A stretch of DNA of 64,000 bases, from NCBI RefSeq assembly GCF_900109525.1, contig NZ_FOAN01000006.1:372001-436000 (forward strand), in the 5' to 3' direction. How positions within the stretch are numbered: position 1 is the stretch's first letter; each line of letters begins with the position of its first letter. The notes under the pieces are model-generated. The model did not search any database. It saw only the letters and a list, made by a program, of their open reading frames with translations, and was not told the DNA's origin. Shown piece after piece: positions 27,101-36,456 of the stretch. Source of the DNA: Allobosea lupini (GTDB lineage: Bacteria > Pseudomonadota > Alphaproteobacteria > Rhizobiales > Beijerinckiaceae). The position numbers and the translations under genes are program-made.

Positions 27101-27970
27101 ATGGCGCTCGATCGCCGCATCGTCGAACTCTACGACGAATACACCCACAAGCCGCTCGACCGCCGGAGTTTCATGAACCGGCTGATCGCCATCGCCGGCT
27201 CGGCCGCCGCGGCGGAAGCTGCGCTCGCCTTGCTGGAGCCGAACTACGCCCAGGCCCAGCAGGTCGCGGCCGACGACGCCCGCATCGAGAGCAGGCGCAT
27301 CGATGAGACGGTCGGCGGAGTCAGGCTAAAGGGCTACCTCGTCACCCCGAAGGCCCAGGCGAAGCGGGGCGGTGTCCTCGTCATCCATGAGAACCGCGGC
27401 CTCAATCCGCATATCGAGGACGTCACCCGCCGCGCCGCGCTCGCCGGCTTCACTGCGCTCGGCGTCGATTTCCTCACTCCCCTCGGCGGCACGCCGGCCG
27501 ATGCCGACGCGGCGCGTGCCCTGTTCGCGCAGCTCAAGCCCGAGGACGTCGTTGCGCAGGGGCGCGCGGCTCTAGCCTTCCTCAAGGCCCGGCCGGACAC
27601 GACCGGCAAGGTCGGGGCGGTCGGCTTCTGCTGGGGCGGCGGCGCGGTCAACGATCTCGCCGTCAGCGCGCCGGAGCTCAATGCCGGCGTCGTCTTCTAT
27701 GGGCGCTCGCCGGATCTTTCCAAGGTGCCGCAGATCAAGGCCCGGCTGCTGATCCAACACGCCTCTCGCGATACGCGCCTGGTCGAGGGGCTGCCGGCCT
27801 ATGAGGCGGCGCTGAAGGCGGCCGGCATCACTTACCAGGCGATCGTCTATCCGGACGTCGACCACGCCTTCCTCAACGACACCAGCGCCGAGCGCTACAA
27901 TGCCGCGGCCGCCAAGCTCGCCTGGGAGCGGACCGTGGCTTTCCTGGCGGCAGAGACCGGTGCGGCCTGA
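27101..27970 (+). CDS. Dienelactone hydrolase family protein, exported
   Basis: A 289-residue alpha/beta-hydrolase. An N-terminal DRRSFMNRLIAIAG stretch followed by Ala-rich sequence looks like a twin-arginine-type leader. The catalytic triad is visible: Cys in GFCWGGG, Asp in the SRDTR region and His in YPDVDHAF. The Glu of HENRG near residue 100 is also typical of the family. Dienelactone hydrolases open lactone rings in aromatic degradation, but most paralogues have unknown substrates and no ring-cleavage genes are nearby. It has its own upstream gap of 73 bp. Confidence 0.87.
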   Translation: MALDRRIVELYDEYTHKPLDRRSFMNRLIAIAGSAAAAEAALALLEPNYAQAQQVAADDARIESRRIDETVGGVRLKGYLVTPKAQAKRGGVLVIHENRGLNPHIEDVTRRAALAGFTALGVDFLTPLGGTPADADAARALFAQLKPEDVVAQGRAALAFLKARPDTTGKVGAVGFCWGGGAVNDLAVSAPELNAGVVFYGRSPDLSKVPQIKARLLIQHASRDTRLVEGLPAYEAALKAAGITYQAIVYPDVDHAFLNDTSAERYNAAAAKLAWERTVAFLAAETGAA

Positions 27971-27974
27971 TACG

Positions 27975-28004
27975 AAAAAGCCCGGCGGAGCGATCCGCCG
28001 GGCT
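27975..28004 (-). terminator. Intrinsic terminator downstream of carD
   Basis: A 10-bp perfect stem AGCCCGGCGG / CCGCCGGGCT (27979-27988 with 27995-28004) has a 6-nt loop. On the minus strand it is followed by five T residues, so it ends carD transcription. On the plus strand the U-run is poor, so it may act only weakly for the dienelactone hydrolase gene. Confidence 0.85.
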
Positions 28005-28031
28005 CTTGCTATCCGATAGCGGAAAGCTGCC

Positions 28032-28628
28032 TCAGGCAGCCTCCTCCTGCAGGTCCTCGTCGCCTTCCTCGGCATCGGCCGCCTCGGCGGCCTCGCCCTT
28101 GCCGGCGCGGCGCGGCGACTTGGCGAGCTGACCCTCGATCTTCTTCAGCGCCTCGGTCTCGGTGATCTCCTCGACGGCCGCGATCTCGCGGGTCATCCGG
28201 TCGATCGCCGCCTCATAGAGCTGGCGCTCGGAGTAGGACTGCTCGGGCTGGGCTTCGGAGCGATAGAGATCGCGCACCACCTCGGCAATGGCGACGAGAT
28301 CGCCCGAATTGATCTTGGCTTCGTATTCCTGGGCGCGGCGCGACCACATGGTGCGCTTGACACGGGCGCGACCGGTCAGGGTCGAGAGCGCCTTGCCGAC
28401 GATGTCGGCATCGGCGAGCTTGCGCAGGCCGACGCTCGCCGCCTTGGCGGTGGGGACGCGCAGGGTCATCTTGTCCTTGGCGAAGCTGACGACGAAGAGT
28501 TCGAGCTTGAAGCCCGCGACTTCCTGCTCCTCGATCGCCGTGATCTGACCGACGCCATGGGACGGATAGACGACGAACTCGCCCGTCTTGAAGCCCTGGC
28601 GCACAACAGTCTTCTTCGCAGTGGACAT
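28032..28628 (-). CDS. carD: CarD-family transcription regulator
   Basis: A 198-residue RNA-polymerase-binding protein. The N-terminal CarD/TRCF RNAP-interaction domain (FKTGEFVVYPSHGVGQITAI) is followed by the helical DNA-binding part (RRAQEYEAKINSGDLVAIAE, then YSERQLYEAAIDRM). An acidic tail is present. CarD stabilises open promoter complexes and is common in alphaproteobacteria. The ATG at 28628 (MSTAKKTVVRQGFKTGE) fits family starts. A 7-bp hairpin (28649-28666) lies in the 5' leader about 20 nt before the ATG. It sits downstream of fdxA, as in many relatives. Confidence 0.93.
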   Translation of the reverse strand: MSTAKKTVVRQGFKTGEFVVYPSHGVGQITAIEEQEVAGFKLELFVVSFAKDKMTLRVPTAKAASVGLRKLADADIVGKALSTLTGRARVKRTMWSRRAQEYEAKINSGDLVAIAEVVRDLYRSEAQPEQSYSERQLYEAAIDRMTREIAAVEEITETEALKKIEGQLAKSPRRAGKGEAAEAADAEEGDEDLQEEAA

Positions 28629-29016
28629 GCCGTTTCGACTCCTGCATCTCTCCGCCGGAGCGGAGACGCGACTTTCAGCCGCTGGCCGGGATGACCGGCG
28701 GCACTCTGCCTGACGTGACGGGCAAGCCTTCTGGCTCTTCTCCCGACACAACATGCTCCCTCAGTCAGTTGTTTCTTGCTGGCCACCAGACACGAAGACA
28801 GCAACACGCCGGGCATTCTGACCGGTCGGGCCTGCTGTCGTCTCTGGGAGTGCCCCGTTTGTATAACCTCGCAGGGGCAGGCGGAAAGAACTCGACTGTG
28901 GCTTGTGGATACCACAAAATTCGCGCCGAATCAAAGGTAAACGGAATGCGAATGCCGCCGGGCCGCGTTGCGGCCGGCCATGGTTAACCTCGATCAGGCT
29001 CTGACGAAGGGTAACG
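28629..29016. other. Intergenic region between fdxA and carD
   Basis: About 390 bp that should carry the carD promoter. Visible elements are a 7-bp stem TCTCCGC/GCGGAGA (28649-28666) in the leader and an inverted repeat TTGTGG-ATA-CCACAA (28903-28917). A TTATAC-like -10 candidate on the minus strand lies near 28860. No convincing gene is seen. The upper part is AT-richer than its surroundings. Confidence 0.5.
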
Positions 29017-29352
<336 letters not shown>

Positions 29353-29510
29353 GGCGCTGTCCTTCCAATCGGCCGGCGCTTCTTTAGAGCCGGTCGAGAG
29401 AATGTTTCAAGGCCCTGTCACGACCGGAAACGAGATCAAACTTCCATCGAAACAACCGTTTCGAGAAGATTTTTCGCAGGCGTGCTGACACGTCCCGCGC
29501 AGCCTCCGCG

Positions 29511-29822
29511 TTATCCCTTCGGCTCCTCCGGCGCAAGCGACGGAACGCCGCGTTCGCCGCCGCTCAGGACCTCATACAGCGTCTGCGCCTGCTCGTAGGA
29601 GCCTCGCCGCTCGGCGAAGGCAGTGACGCGCACCACCAGCGTCGCATGCGGCAAAGCCAGCGTCAGGACATCCCCCGGCTTCACCCCGAGCGCCGGGTTC
29701 TCGACGCGCTTACTTGCAATGCGGACATGGCCGTCCTCCACCAGCTGCACAGCGGCGGGGCGGGTCCGCGCGAAGCGCGCGAACCAGAGCCATTTGTCGA
29801 GGCGTTGCCGATCGTCCCGCAA
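29511..29822 (-). CDS. S4-domain RNA-binding protein (Hsp15-like)
   Basis: A 103-residue protein. The S4 domain occupies the first two-thirds: RLDKWLWFARFARTR, then VQLVEDGHVRIASKRVENPA and VKPGDVLTLALPHAT. It resembles Hsp15, which binds stalled 50S subunits with attached peptidyl-tRNA, and the small S4 protein that regularly follows the Suv3-like helicase in alphaproteobacteria. It starts 19 bp after the helicase stop, so cotranslation is likely and an RNA-related job fits. Confidence 0.92.
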   Translation of the reverse strand: MRDDRQRLDKWLWFARFARTRPAAVQLVEDGHVRIASKRVENPALGVKPGDVLTLALPHATLVVRVTAFAERRGSYEQAQTLYEVLSGGERGVPSLAPEEPKG

Positions 29823-29841
29823 GCAGCCTCCCTACGCTGCG

Positions 29842-32800
29842 TCAGCGCTTGCGCCCGTCATTGCCCTCGAGCTGGGCCTTGAGGGCGAGCAGCTTGGCGA
29901 AGGGCGAATCCGGATCGGGCTGGCGCTCGGCCGGGCGCGGCCGCGCCGGCTGCTGGAAGCGCTGCTCCTTGCCGCCACGCTCCTCGCGACGCGGACCACC
30001 ACCGGGGCGGCCGCCATCACGCTTGAACTCGGGCCGGGGACCACGCTCGGGGCGCCCGTCACGCCCCTGGGCATTGCGACCAGCACCGTCCTGCGCCGCA
30101 GGCTCGCCGCCGGCCGGGCGCGGGCCGTTCCAGCCACCTTCGCGCCAGCGGTTGCGATTCGGCGGACGCTGCCCGCTCGGCTTGCCCTCGCCGCTTCCCG
30201 TGACGGGAGCGGCCTCGGCAGCACCGGCGCGGCGGTCGGGCCGGCGTCCACGCTGCCCCTGCTCGGGACGACGGCCGCCCTGATGGCGATGAGGCCGCCA
30301 GATCTCGATCAACTCGGGCTCGGCAGGCGCAGTCACCTCGACCGCAGCGGCAAGCTCGCCTGCCGCCTCGGCGGCAACGACAGGCTCGGCCATCTCGGTT
30401 TGGGGCTGGGACGCGGCTTCCGCCACCGGCTCGTCGCTCGGTAGAGCCAGGATCGACATCGCATCGGCCGGCACCGGCTCGGCCGGGCTGGCGACGTCGT
30501 CTTCCGTCGGAGCGGCAGCGACCTCGGCATCGGTCAGGATCGGAGCATCCGGGGTTTCACCCGCGGCAGCGACGCTGTCCGTGCTTTCGACCGCACCTTC
30601 GACGTCGACGGAATGCGCTTCATCAAGCGCGTCAGTCGCCTCGGCCACGGCCTCCACCGGGACTGCCGGCGTGGTCGCGGCCGGCGCGGGCGCAACAGCG
30701 AGCGGCACCGTGATGGCAGGGCCCGGGCGCTTCTGCGAGACATAACCGAGCGAGCGCAGGATCGAAGCGAAATCCTCGCCGGCGCAGCCGACGAGCGAGG
30801 TCATCGCGCCGGTGGCGACGAAGCCGTCCTGATCGGCAGCGCCAACCGGCGGCTGGCCGAGCGTCACGCCAGGTCGATAGGCGATCGCCGGACGGATGAG
30901 GTCGGCGAGGCGTTCGAGGATATCGACGCGCACCGCCCGCTCGCCGCAGACGCGGTAGCCGGCGGCGCGATAGAGTCCCTTCGGGATCTCCTTGTTGGCC
31001 GGGAACGAGGTCCGGCCGGAGGAGGCGAGATGCGAGATGTCGTCGAGCCCGGCGGTCTCCGGATTGCCGTGTTTCAGCGCCCAGAGCTGGGCGGCGAGCG
31101 CCCGCGGTGCCGGCTTCAGCAGCGCCGGGACATAGAGGTGGAAGGCGCCGAAGCGGATGCCAAGCTGGCGCAGGCCCGCCCGCCCTTCCTGATCGAGCGT
31201 CTTCATCTCCTCGGCGACTTTGCTGCGCTCGAGCACGCCGAGCGCTTCGGCCGCCTGATAGGCGATGCCGCGGGCGATGCCGCTGACGCTCTCGGCGTTC
31301 TCCAGGATCTGGAGTGGGCCGAGCAGCTTGGTGACGTGATGCTTCAGCCAGGCGGCCAGCCTCGTCTCGATCTGCTCGCGGGCCTGCGCCGGCAGGTGAT
31401 CGTCGATCATCAGGCGCAGGCGCGGCTCAAGCACCTTCTCGCCAGCGGCCAGGCGCGCCACGGGCTCGCCGATCCAGCGCACCAACCCATCATGCGAGAG
31501 CACGAAGGCATCGTCGCCCGCCAGTACGACGCGCGAGGCGCGTGCCTCGAGCTCGCCAGCCAGCGCCTTCAGCGCCGCAGCGTTCAAAGCTTTCGCTTCC
31601 GGACCACCCGCCTTCGGGTCCGCCGTGAAACGGAAGCCTTGCAGCAATCCGACATGCTGACCCTCGACCAGGACATCGCCGGTCGCGGTGACTTCGGCCT
31701 CCAACATTGCATTCTCCCGCAGGCGACGCATCAACACGCTCGTGCGCCGATCGACGAATCGGCTGGCAAGCCGTTCGTGCAAAGCGTCCGACAGCCTGTC
31801 CTCTACAAGACGCGCCACCCCCTGCCAATGCTCAGGATCAGGCAACCAGTCCGGACGGTTCGCGACATAGGTCCAGGTCCGCACCTGGGCGATGCGGGCC
31901 GAGAGGGTGTCGATCTCGCCATCGACCCGGTCGAGCGCGGCCAATTGGCCGGCATACCAGTCCGGATCGAGGCGGCCATGGCGCATCAGGCGCAGATAGA
32001 GCGTCGTCGCCAGTTCGGCATGCTGCATCGGTGCGATCTTGCGATAATCGGGCAGGCCGCAGACCTCCCAGAGCCGCGACACCGCTGGCTTGCCCTGTGC
32101 CAGCCGCGAGACGTCATGATCGCGCGCCAGGATCTCCAGCGTCGTCATGTCCTCGGCGATCAGGGCCCGGGTCAGCCCCGGCTCCTGCGGCTGGATATTG
32201 AGGCTGTCGAGCAGCCCCGGGATCGAGCGCAGGTCGAGATCGGCGTTGCGCCACTGCACCTGCCGCACCGAGTCGAAGCGATGATCCTCGATCGCCTGGA
32301 CCAGGTCCTGATCGAAGGGTGGCGCGCGCCCGGTGGTGCCGAATGTGCCGTCGCGCAGATGCCGCCCGGCCCGGCCGGCGATCTGGCCGAACTCGGCCGG
32401 GTTGAGCTTGCGATAGTGATGGCCGTCGAACTTGCTGTCGCCGGCGAAGGCGATGTGGTCGACATCGAGATTGAGCCCCATGCCGATCGCGTCGGTGGCG
32501 ACGAGATAGTCGACATCGCCCGACTGGTAGATCTCGACCTGGGCATTACGCGTGCGTGGGCTGAGCGCCCCCAGCACCACCGCCGCTCCGCCCTTCTGCC
32601 GGCGGATCAGCTCGGCGATGGCGTAGACCTCCTCGGCCGAGAAGGCGACGATCGCCGAGCGCCGCGGCAGGCGGGTGATCTTGCGGTCGCCGGCAAAGGA
32701 CAGGTTGGACAGGCGCGGCCGCGAGACGACGTTGACGCCGGGGATGAGCTGCTCGACCAGCGGCTTCATCGTGCCGGCGCCGATCAGCATCGTCTCCTCG

Positions 32801-33180
32801 CGGCCGCGATGATTGAGCAGCCGGTCGGCGAAGACATGGCCGCGGTCGAGATCGGCGGCGAGCTGGATTTCGTCGATGGCGACGAAATCGACGACGAGGT
32901 CGCGCGGCATCGCCTCGACCGTGCAGACCCAGAAGCTCGGCCGCTCCGGCTTGATCTTTTCCTCGCCGGTGACGAGCGCGACGGCATGTGGCCCAACCTT
33001 GTCGACGACGCGTTGATAGACCTCGCGCGCCAGGAGGCGCAGCGGCAGGCCGATCATGCCCGTGGGATGCGCGATCATCCGCTCGATGGCGAGATGGGTC
33101 TTGCCGGTATTGGTAGGTCCGAGCACCGCCGTGACGCCGCGAGCGCGGAGCGAAGGCGGAAGGGAACGGGTTGGGATCAA
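29842..33180 (-). CDS. Suv3-like DExx-box RNA helicase with long disordered tail
   Basis: An 1112-residue superfamily-2 helicase like mitochondrial SUV3 and its alphaproteobacterial homologues. N-terminal motif I is GPTNTGKTH (about residue 21), motif II is AIDEIQ, and the second RecA domain carries VATDAIGMGLNLDVDHIAF and QIAGRAGR. The conserved helicase core and associated helical domains end near residue 790. The last 320 residues are Ala/Pro/Glu-rich, then Arg/Gly/Gln-rich, and look intrinsically disordered, suiting RNA binding. It heads the helicase-S4-fdxA-carD block conserved in the class. It probably acts in RNA turnover with the degradosome nucleases. Confidence 0.92.
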   Translation of the reverse strand: MIPTRSLPPSLRARGVTAVLGPTNTGKTHLAIERMIAHPTGMIGLPLRLLAREVYQRVVDKVGPHAVALVTGEEKIKPERPSFWVCTVEAMPRDLVVDFVAIDEIQLAADLDRGHVFADRLLNHRGREETMLIGAGTMKPLVEQLIPGVNVVSRPRLSNLSFAGDRKITRLPRRSAIVAFSAEEVYAIAELIRRQKGGAAVVLGALSPRTRNAQVEIYQSGDVDYLVATDAIGMGLNLDVDHIAFAGDSKFDGHHYRKLNPAEFGQIAGRAGRHLRDGTFGTTGRAPPFDQDLVQAIEDHRFDSVRQVQWRNADLDLRSIPGLLDSLNIQPQEPGLTRALIAEDMTTLEILARDHDVSRLAQGKPAVSRLWEVCGLPDYRKIAPMQHAELATTLYLRLMRHGRLDPDWYAGQLAALDRVDGEIDTLSARIAQVRTWTYVANRPDWLPDPEHWQGVARLVEDRLSDALHERLASRFVDRRTSVLMRRLRENAMLEAEVTATGDVLVEGQHVGLLQGFRFTADPKAGGPEAKALNAAALKALAGELEARASRVVLAGDDAFVLSHDGLVRWIGEPVARLAAGEKVLEPRLRLMIDDHLPAQAREQIETRLAAWLKHHVTKLLGPLQILENAESVSGIARGIAYQAAEALGVLERSKVAEEMKTLDQEGRAGLRQLGIRFGAFHLYVPALLKPAPRALAAQLWALKHGNPETAGLDDISHLASSGRTSFPANKEIPKGLYRAAGYRVCGERAVRVDILERLADLIRPAIAYRPGVTLGQPPVGAADQDGFVATGAMTSLVGCAGEDFASILRSLGYVSQKRPGPAITVPLAVAPAPAATTPAVPVEAVAEATDALDEAHSVDVEGAVESTDSVAAAGETPDAPILTDAEVAAAPTEDDVASPAEPVPADAMSILALPSDEPVAEAASQPQTEMAEPVVAAEAAGELAAAVEVTAPAEPELIEIWRPHRHQGGRRPEQGQRGRRPDRRAGAAEAAPVTGSGEGKPSGQRPPNRNRWREGGWNGPRPAGGEPAAQDGAGRNAQGRDGRPERGPRPEFKRDGGRPGGGPRREERGGKEQRFQQPARPRPAERQPDPDSPFAKLLALKAQLEGNDGRKR

Positions 33181-33497
33181 GACGCTGGAGCTTTCCTGCA
33201 GCCTGCGCGGCGAAACGCCGGGCCAGCCCTAACGGGATGAGCTGCCCGAAGGCAACCCGATCCGTGAACAGAACGAGTCCGGAACGAAGCGGGGCCGAAT
33301 CGCTGACTCCCACAGAATCAGGTTTCGTTCACGGCGAGATATTGCGGCAAGCGATTCAAAAACCACAAGATTTTGAATCGCCCTCATTCTTCATCCTTCG
33401 CCGACTTGCGCGCGCGAGGGCCGCTTTCGCTCATGTAGGTGTTGTGCGCCAGAACGCGAGAGGACTCCGAGGAATACGGTAGACAATAAGCCGCCAG
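33181..33497. other. Intergenic region upstream of the helicase gene
   Basis: About 315 bp, probably holding the helicase promoter. The strongest element is a perfect 10-bp inverted repeat CGATTCAAAA / TTTTGAATCG (33352-33361 and 33371-33380, 9-nt spacer), which is AT-rich against its surroundings. A 16-codon minus-strand frame (33384-33434) lacks a ribosome-binding site and is not called. Confidence 0.5.
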
Positions 33498-34388
33498 TTA
33501 ATCCGCGAACACATCGGCCACGACCTGCGCCGCCTCATCGGGCGCCTCGACATGGACGAAATGGCCGGCGCCCTCGCAGAAGCTCACCTCCACATCGTCG
33601 AAATAATGCGACAGGAAGCTCGCCCACTCCGATTTCAGGATCGGGTCGTGCCGGCCCCAATGGACCCTCGTGCGCTGATGGATCGGCACGGAGGGAGCCG
33701 GGTGCCCGTCGATCGCGGCGATCCGCGCCGCGTTCTGGCTCCGATACCAGTCGAATCCGCCGCGCAGATTGCCGGGCTTCATGAAGTTCTCGACGTAAGT
33801 GTCGAAGACCGGCGCGAAGGCATCCTTGCGATGGCACCAATGCGTCAGGAAATGCCCGAGATAGAGCGCGCAGGCCTCGCGGCTGGAGCCGATCAACTGC
33901 TCCGCCAGCGGCAATTGCTGGAAGGACTGGTACCAGATCTCGTTGACATGGCCATCGCGGACCCAGGCCGAGCCTACACTCGGCGTCGGGCAGTTGAAGA
34001 ACAGGAGCTTCTCGACCCGTTGCGGATGACGCCGCGCCAGCCCCTGCGCCACATAGGCGCCGACATCGTGGCCGACGACGCCGACCGGCCCGGTGCCGAG
34101 CGCGTCCAATAGCGCCGCGATGTCGTCGGCATGGGCGTTGGCGCCGACATCGCTGCGCGGCGTCGCTGACTTGCCGCTGTCGCCGAAACCGCGAAGATCG
34201 GGCGCGATCAGACGGAACTCACCGTGCAGCCGGTTCATCACCGGCAGCCAGCTCATCCAGAATTCCGGCCAGCCATGCAGCAGAAGGACTGCCGGCCCGT
34301 CGCCGACCTCGGCGACGTGGAGAACGGTGTCCCGCACGACGACCTGGCGGTGCCTGAGGCCGGGCGGCAAGGCGAAATCGCTGGACAT
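33498..34388 (-). CDS. Alpha/beta-fold hydrolase, epoxide-hydrolase-like
   Basis: A 296-residue soluble alpha/beta hydrolase. The oxyanion motif is HGWPEFW (about residue 39). The nucleophile elbow [10 protein letters not shown] carries Asp instead of Ser, as in epoxide hydrolases and haloalkane or fluoroacetate dehalogenases. The catalytic His is in [11 protein letters not shown] near the end. The cap domain is rich in aromatic residues ([16 protein letters not shown]). Its substrate is not predictable from context. It is probably monocistronic. Confidence 0.88.
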   Translation of the reverse strand: MSSDFALPPGLRHRQVVVRDTVLHVAEVGDGPAVLLLHGWPEFWMSWLPVMNRLHGEFRLIAPDLRGFGDSGKSATPRSDVGANAHADDIAALLDALGTGPVGVVGHDVGAYVAQGLARRHPQRVEKLLFFNCPTPSVGSAWVRDGHVNEIWYQSFQQLPLAEQLIGSSREACALYLGHFLTHWCHRKDAFAPVFDTYVENFMKPGNLRGGFDWYRSQNAARIAAIDGHPAPSVPIHQRTRVHWGRHDPILKSEWASFLSHYFDDVEVSFCEGAGHFVHVEAPDEAAQVVADVFAD

Positions 34389-34576
34389 GACGGCTCCGGA
34401 ACCGAATCGCCGGGAAGGCTAGCGCCTCGAACGAGCGTTCCGCAATCCACGCAGGGGCAGAGCCTGCATGCGCGGGAAGGCATGGTAGCCGAATTGCCGG
34501 CGGGGATGGGCGGCGATCTTATCCCCCGCGCTTCCGGCGGCCTCAGAATGGCGCGCTCAAAACAGGGGAGCACGCC

Positions 34577-35776
34577 ATGCCGGATCAGCCGTATCATTCA
34601 CCCAGTGATAGCGCGCGCTGGCGCGAGATCGTCCTTTTGCGCCGCGGGCTCGTTTCGCTGAAGGCGCAGACGCGGCTGCTGCGCCATGAGCTCGCCCGCA
34701 AATACAATCCCGACCAGCCGCGCGTGCCGGCTGGCAATACCGGCGGCGGGCAATGGACCAGCGGTGGAGGCGGGGGCGGCCCGGCGTTGGCCGGAACGGA
34801 ATTTCTGAGCGACCTTGGCGCTGCCCTGTCGAGTGCGCTGAACTTCGGCGATGTCGTCGCCGATACCAGCGGCGAGGAGAGTTGGGCTTTCTATCAGTAA
34901 GGGACGCGCACGGACGGCTCGCTGGCCGAACGCGCCGTCGTCAACCGCGACGGCTCGACCATCCACTCCGAGTTCGCCGAGCCCGACCGCAGGAACGACT
35001 GGGACGAGCGGCACACCGTCACCTCGCCCGAAGGCGGCAAGACCACCTTCGAGACAGCCGACCGCACCCAGACGATCCGCGATGGTGGTCCCGACGGCGA
35101 GGTCGTTTCGCGCTCGACCTGGACCGAACGCGGGCCGGAGCGCGAGGCGACCGTGCAGCAGGCGTTCGCTCCATTGCTGCCCGCTGCCCCCGCGGCGGCG
35201 GAGGTCACGATCACATCGGCTCTGACGCTCTTCACCTGGCTGTCGGCGCGAAACAAGACCGATGGGCTGGAAGCGACCATTGCTTTTAACGCGCGAGATT
35301 ATCGGCCCGGCGAAGCGCCTGGCTTCGACCTTGGCTATGTCGGCCAGATCAGCCGCTCCGAAGCGGAAGCAGCCTGTCGCAATCTGCCCGAACTGCAGTC
35401 CCGCCTCGACGCCGCCATTGCGACGGTCGGGCCCGCGAGCAAATATCCATCACCGGCCGTTTACGGGACGTATGTGCATACGAACATGGGCAACCAAATC
35501 ACGACGCAGAACTATCCCGACCTGAAGGCCGAGCGGTCGTTCTTGAAGGAGTTAAGCGAACCGACCTCGGAGACCCTGCGCCGGTACGGTTATCCCGATA
35601 CAGTGCGTTATGACGCCTACGAATTGAGGGCTGACGGAACACTTTGCATTTACGATTTCAAGGCCGGGAGACGAGGCCTGTCCGTTCGCCGCTCGGATAT
35701 TTTGGCGAACGCAGGGCGATATGGCTTTGCTAGCGCACGTCGCATCGTCGTCCTCGAAGTCAGGCCGAGCAAGTGA
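34577..35776 (+). pseudogene. Putative polymorphic toxin, interrupted by an in-frame TAA
   Basis: One continuous frame is broken only by TAA at 34898-34900 (codon 108). The 107-residue front part contains KYNPDQPRVPAGNTGGGQWT, a motif seen in rhizobial proteins that carry variable C-terminal domains. After the stop, 84 more codons lead into a polar region and then a C-terminal domain with P340-D341, then D360-F-K362 (numbering through the stop), a spacing that fits a PD-(D/E)xK nuclease core, ending ARRIVVLEVRP. GGGGAG precedes the ATG. The 3' end overlaps the next gene by 4 bp. It may be a pseudogene, or the product may come from readthrough or from restart at GTG 35153 (207 residues). Confidence 0.6.
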
Positions 35777-36447
35777 CATCGAAGAAGCAAATTGCCGAGC
35801 TCCTCGATACATTGGTAGCTCGGCACCATGACTTGGTACGATATGGACCGTTTGTCGTCCTCAGGCCACTACGCCATATCATCCGTTCCGTCTCGATCGA
35901 TCGTACGAGGGTATCCGACCTGCCGGATCTATTCTTCTCGATCGGCTATACCTGCGACCCCGGCGCAACCGTGCAAGGCTTTTGGCTCGAGGGTTTCTCG
36001 ACCGGCCAGGACCAGCCACGATACTGGTCGCAACCGAATTTCAAGGATGCATTCCTCCAAGTCGTGGAGGAACGCATCTTACCGATGCTGAGATCCATCG
36101 AAAGCTTCGATGCGCTTCTGAGCTTCGACCAGAATCGAGAGTTTGGCTATCGTGAGACAGTCAATTCGCCGCTGCACAAGGTCCAGCTGGCTTCAGCGAT
36201 GGGGCGTTTTGATGATGCGCTCGAGACCGCGCGTTGGATGGCGCTGCACCCCCGAAAATCTCGCTACTGGTCGGAGGGTAGCTATGCGCTCATTGTTGAC
36301 CATCTCGCTCCCTTACTGGAAGCGCGAGACGAAACCGGTATTGCGGCCATGTTGCACGACTGGGAGATGAAGACGATCCAGAAGATCGGAGTCTTGCCGA
36401 TCTTCGAGCAGGTGCCATTCCCGTTCGAACTCAGCCGTAGCCGTTGA
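35773..36447 (+). CDS. Unrecognised protein, candidate immunity partner of the upstream toxin
   Basis: A 224-residue soluble protein starting at GTG and overlapping the stop of the candidate toxin by four bases, which implies coupled translation. It has no signal peptide or membrane segment. The N-terminal half is beta-rich (VLRPLRHIIRSVSIDRT, LFFSIGYTCDPGATVQG), and the second half is helical (KVQLASAMGRFDDALETARW). It is clearly AT-richer than its neighbours and uses codons such as ATA, TTG and AGA more freely, a sign of horizontal acquisition. Immunity genes of polymorphic toxins occupy this position. The assignment is inferred from position, not from homology. Confidence 0.6.
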   Translation: MTSKKQIAELLDTLVARHHDLVRYGPFVVLRPLRHIIRSVSIDRTRVSDLPDLFFSIGYTCDPGATVQGFWLEGFSTGQDQPRYWSQPNFKDAFLQVVEERILPMLRSIESFDALLSFDQNREFGYRETVNSPLHKVQLASAMGRFDDALETARWMALHPRKSRYWSEGSYALIVDHLAPLLEARDETGIAAMLHDWEMKTIQKIGVLPIFEQVPFPFELSRSR

Positions 36448-36456
36448 TGGGGAACC

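Noticed and set aside
30613-33240. 875-codon plus-strand frame
   Set aside because: Antisense to the helicase, whose motifs I, II and QIAGRAGR are plain.
33384-33434. 16-codon minus-strand frame (MSESGPRARKSAKDEE)
   Set aside because: No ribosome-binding site and no hydrophobic or conserved feature.
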